Source: CADEEL01 sp050246475 (GTDB lineage Bacteria; Pseudomonadota; Alphaproteobacteria; Caulobacterales; Aquidulcibacteraceae). Taken from it: 64,000 nt of DNA. The translations under genes were made by a program, and so were the position numbers. Location: positions 58,678 to 122,677 of the forward strand of contig JBFWVZ010000007.1 in assembly GCA_050246475.1 (NCBI GenBank), written 5' to 3'. Below the pieces are notes generated by a model. The model ran no database searches. It was not told where the DNA came from and worked only from the letters and a program-made list of their open reading frames with translations. Of the stretch, positions 61,415 through 64,000 are shown piece by piece; the first letter of the stretch is position 1; every line of letters starts with the position of its first letter.

Positions 61415-61777
61415 TCAGAGAAACTGGCGGTGCCGCAGGAGAATTGAATCGGGGATGGTGGTGCCGGCGCCGGTGCGGGCCGGCGGCGATTGCGCGGGAG
61501 GCTGAACCGTGCGGCGCGCGCGGCAGGCCGCGTCGTCCTCGGCGCACGCGGGCGAGGCGGCGCGAGGCACAGCCAGGCGCGGCTCGCGGCGCTCTTCGGT
61601 GGCGTCGCGGCGCATGAGCGGGCGCACGCGCTCCCGCTCGCCAGCGCGAACCTGTGAGAGTTGCATGGCCTGCGCGGCTTCGGCCGCGTCCGGCAGGTCG
61701 CACCGCGCGGATGCCGGGGCAGCGGGGATAATCCAAAGCGCGGCGGAAGCCGCAATCGCCAGGTAAAGTCTGCGCAT
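61415..61777 (-). CDS. Hypothetical secreted protein
   Basis: This 120-residue protein has a signal peptide (MRRLYLAIAASAALW to about ASA) and a mature part rich in Arg, Ala and Pro with three or four cysteines and no known domain. The ATG at 61777 is chosen because it starts the signal peptide. Composition alone does not rule out a chance frame. Confidence 0.5.
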   Translation of the reverse strand: MRRLYLAIAASAALWIIPAAPASARCDLPDAAEAAQAMQLSQVRAGERERVRPLMRRDATEERREPRLAVPRAASPACAEDDAACRARRTVQPPAQSPPARTGAGTTIPDSILLRHRQFL

Positions 61778-62041
61778 CGTTCCGCCCCTTCTCCTCACCG
61801 CGAACGGATCGGGATTGCGCGCCGAACCAGTGGTTTAGGATCGGCCGTGACGCCAACCGGGTCAAGCAGGCAGGGCATGCCTCGCGCCCGGCCCGGCCAA
61901 GCGTCCTTCCCTCTTGCGAGGGAGATGCAGCCGCCGACGCCCTTGGATGCACGCTGACGCATGTTTGTTCATATCGAAAAACGATGCGTCCAGTCCAGAG
62001 CGCTTTGCGCTGGGGCCTGGGCGGGTTAGCTCACCTTCCTC

Positions 62042-62230
62042 ATGAGCCAGGGCCCGATTTCCAGCCCCTGTGTACGGGTCTGCGCGGTCAGCGCGCTCAC
62101 CGGCCTTTGCGTCGGCTGCGGGCGCACGCTCAAGGAAATCGGCGGCTGGACCGGCTTCACCGAAGAAGAGCGCCGGGCGATCATGGCCGAACTGCCCCAA
62201 CGGATGCCGCGGGCAAACGCTGCTAAGTGA
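62042..62230 (+). CDS. DUF1289 domain protein
   Basis: This 62-residue protein has the DUF1289 pattern SPCVRVCAVSALTGLCVGCGRTLKEI with four cysteines (shown in part: SPCVRVC and CVGCGRT) and GWTGFTEEERRAIM. The family is a putative Fe-S or zinc protein of unknown function, common in alphaproteobacteria. It overlaps the end of the TauE/SafE gene by eight bases. Confidence 0.9.
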   Translation: MSQGPISSPCVRVCAVSALTGLCVGCGRTLKEIGGWTGFTEEERRAIMAELPQRMPRANAAK

Positions 62231-63038
62231 AGGCCTCGCGCAGCAGATTGAGTGCGTTGAGCGCCAGGAAGATCGCAAAAGCGCGCTTGAGGATCGCCCG
62301 GTCGAGCCGGTGAGCAAGGCGCGCGCCATAGGGCGCGGTCAGCATCGTGAGCAGCGCCAGCAGCACGAAGCCGATGAGGTTCACGTAGCCGGCGGAAAAT
62401 GGCGGCAGGCCGGGCGCGCGCCAGCCGGTGAACACGTTGACGAGCGCGGCGGGGATCGCGATCGCGGCGCCGAAGCCCGAGGCGGTGGCGACGGCCTGGT
62501 GGATCGTGCGCCCCGAGAGCGTCATCATCAGCACGCCCCACGTGCCTCCGCCTATCCCCATCATCGCGGAAAGCGCGCCGATGATCGCGGCGATGATGTT
62601 GCGGGGCCAACCCGTGGGCACGTCGCGCGCGAGGCGCCACTCGTCGCGCCCGAAGCCCATCTGCAGCGCGATGAGCAGCATGCCCACGCCGAACACGATG
62701 AGCAGAGTCTCGTCGCTCGATAGGCCCGCGACGAGCGCGCCGCCCGCCGCGCCCAGCGCGATCCACGGCGTCCACACGCGCAGCAACGCGAAATCCACGG
62801 CGCCGGATTTCGCGTGTGTCGAAAGCGAGCGCCAGCTTGTTGCGAGGATGGTGGAGAGCGAGGTCGCGACGGCGGCGTGCATGCGCACTTCGTCCGGCAC
62901 GCCAAGCAAACCGAACACGTGATAGAGCGCGGGCACAAGGACGATGCCGCCTCCGACGCCGAACAATCCGCCGATGAAGCCCGCAAACAAGCCCGCGACC
63001 GCGAGCGCGGCCGCAAACAGCGCAAACTCGCCGCTCAC
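62223..63038 (-). CDS. TauE/SafE family sulfite/organosulfonate exporter
   Basis: This 271-residue membrane protein has two copies of the TauE repeat: AGFIGGLFGVGGGIVLVPAL near residue 15 and IIGALSAMMGIGGGTWGVL near 150, with about eight membrane segments. Members export sulfite, sulfonates or sulfoacetate. The GTG start at 63038 overlaps the TGA of the DusA gene (GTGA). Confidence 0.9.
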   Translation of the reverse strand: MSGEFALFAAALAVAGLFAGFIGGLFGVGGGIVLVPALYHVFGLLGVPDEVRMHAAVATSLSTILATSWRSLSTHAKSGAVDFALLRVWTPWIALGAAGGALVAGLSSDETLLIVFGVGMLLIALQMGFGRDEWRLARDVPTGWPRNIIAAIIGALSAMMGIGGGTWGVLMMTLSGRTIHQAVATASGFGAAIAIPAALVNVFTGWRAPGLPPFSAGYVNLIGFVLLALLTMLTAPYGARLAHRLDRAILKRAFAIFLALNALNLLREAFT

Positions 63039-64000
63039 GCCGCTTCCGCGCGTTCGCGCGCGACGACGGCCAGCGCGCGCCGCACCACGTCGATCCCCGC
63101 GCCGCGCCGGCCGCCCTCTTCCGCAAGGATGCGGCGCCAAATCTTGCCGTTAGGCTGGGCGTGAAAGAGGCCGAGCATGTGGCGCGTCATCGCGTGCAAC
63201 GGAACGCCGCGCGCTAGGTTCGATTCAAGGTACGGGATGAAGCGCTCGACCGCCTCTTCGCGTGACGCGCTGGGCGCTGACGCCCCGAACACGAGCGGAT
63301 CGACGTCCAGCAGGCATGCCGGCGTTTGGTAAGCCGCGCGGCCGAGCATTGCGCCGTCCAGCGTTTCGCTTTCATCGAGCGCGTGGCGCACATCGCGCAA
63401 GCCGCCGTTCAAGATGATCGTCAGATCAGGCCGCGCGGCTTTGAGTTTACGCACGAGCGGATAATTGAGCGGCGGCACGTCGCGGTTTTCTTTCGGCGAG
63501 AGCCCGGCGAGGATCGCCTTGCGCGCGTGCACGATGAATGTCGTGCAGCCGGCGCGCGCGACGCGATCGACGAAAGCCGAGAGCGATTGCTCCGGATCCT
63601 GATCGTCGACGCCGATGCGGCATTTGATCGTCACCGCCAGATCGGGCGCCGCCTCCTGCATCGCGGACCAGAGGCCCGCGACAAGTTCCGGCTCGCGCAT
63701 CAGGCACGCGCCGAAGCGCCCCGATTGCACGCGATCGGACGGGCAGCCGACATTGAGATTGATCTCATCATAGCCGCGCGCGGCGCCGATGCGCGCGGCT
63801 TCGGCGAGCTTCGCGGCGTCCGAACCGCCCAGCTGCAATGCAACCGGATGTTCGATTTCCGAAAAGCCGATCAGCCGCTCGCGATCGCCGTGAACGATCG
63901 CGTCGGCCGTGACCATCTCGGTGTAGAGCAGCGCGCGCGCCGTCAGCGTGCGGTGAAAGGCCCGGCAATGCCGGTCCGTCCAGTCCATCATAGGCGCAAT
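63035..64000 (-). CDS. dusA: tRNA-dihydrouridine synthase A, 5' end outside the window
   Basis: This flavoenzyme reduces uridines in the tRNA D-loop. The catalytic Cys is in NLNVGCPSDRVQSGRFGACLM, shown in part as NVGCPSDRVQSGRFG, and the opening APMMDWTDRHCRAFHR is typical for DusA. The codons IAP before MMDW are in frame at the window edge, so the true start lies beyond 64000. It overlaps the TauE/SafE gene by four bases. Confidence 0.93.
   Translation of the reverse strand: MAPMMDWTDRHCRAFHRTLTARALLYTEMVTADAIVHGDRERLIGFSEIEHPVALQLGGSDAAKLAEAARIGAARGYDEINLNVGCPSDRVQSGRFGACLMREPELVAGLWSAMQEAAPDLAVTIKCRIGVDDQDPEQSLSAFVDRVARAGCTTFIVHARKAILAGLSPKENRDVPPLNYPLVRKLKAARPDLTIILNGGLRDVRHALDESETLDGAMLGRAAYQTPACLLDVDPLVFGASAPSASREEAVERFIPYLESNLARGVPLHAMTRHMLGLFHAQPNGKIWRRILAEEGGRRGAGIDVVRRALAVVARERAEAA

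Noticed and set aside
1..64000. CRISPR arrays, insertion sequences, integrase, rRNA
   Set aside because: I saw no regularly spaced repeats, transposase or integrase motifs, or rRNA sequence on either strand.

Overview
The window is GC-rich, densely coded DNA from what looks like an alphaproteobacterium. Supporting signs are a large TonB-dependent receptor, a Ada-AlkA fusion, a DUF1289 gene beside DusA, several acyl-CoA dehydrogenases and frequent GTG/TTG starts. I would guess a Caulobacterales/Hyphomonadaceae- or Sphingomonadales-like lineage, but nothing here fixes the genus.

Positions 1-18,200 hold a catabolic cluster for an unidentified, probably lipophilic substrate. It contains a TonB receptor for uptake, an operon of beta-propeller protein, GPH-type symporter and cytochrome P450, an aldehyde dehydrogenase with a zinc-free quinone-oxidoreductase-like MDR, an acyl-CoA ligase, a TIGR03084-like DinB-fold protein, S-adenosylmethionine synthetase, an isochorismatase-like hydrolase, a second quinone reductase, an enoyl-CoA hydratase, two SDRs, an SDR fragment and a metal-dependent amidohydrolase. 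Four intergenic gaps carry the same kind of short inverted repeat (ATtgAG-N4-CTnnAT), so one regulator, not encoded in the window, probably controls the cluster, including metK.

Positions 18,200-31,550 form an accessory island, visibly poorer in GC in its first half, ending at a tRNA-Val gene. It holds a ThsB-like TIR gene next to a macro-like/TIR-like fusion (a possible Thoeris variant), a degenerate endonuclease-like domain fused to Fic, a CBASS pair (patatin effector and CD-NTase), a divergent HEPN-like gene, an Smr-like protein, a superinfection-immunity-like membrane protein with an XRE regulator, a PD-(D/E)XK nuclease, a DnaQ-like exonuclease and an ArdC-like antirestriction protein. 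I found no integrase.

Positions 31,600-64,000 are mostly chromosomal core and metabolism: a Fur-box-preceded ferric iron ABC transporter, methyltransferases, an alpha/beta hydrolase, a Fe-S uracil-DNA glycosylase, an AraC regulator, several acyl-CoA dehydrogenases with enoyl-CoA hydratase and SDR partners, a nucleoside transporter, Ogt and Ada-AlkA alkylation repair, TauE/SafE and DusA. Inside this stretch, at 57,562-59,330, sits a retron-type reverse transcriptase fused to a TIR domain, with a strong hairpin directly upstream that may belong to its ncRNA. Next to it is an AlkD-like gene broken by a frameshift.

The best candidates for something new are the TIR/macro-TIR gene pair, the endonuclease-like/Fic fusion, the RT-TIR retron and the shared operator regulon.
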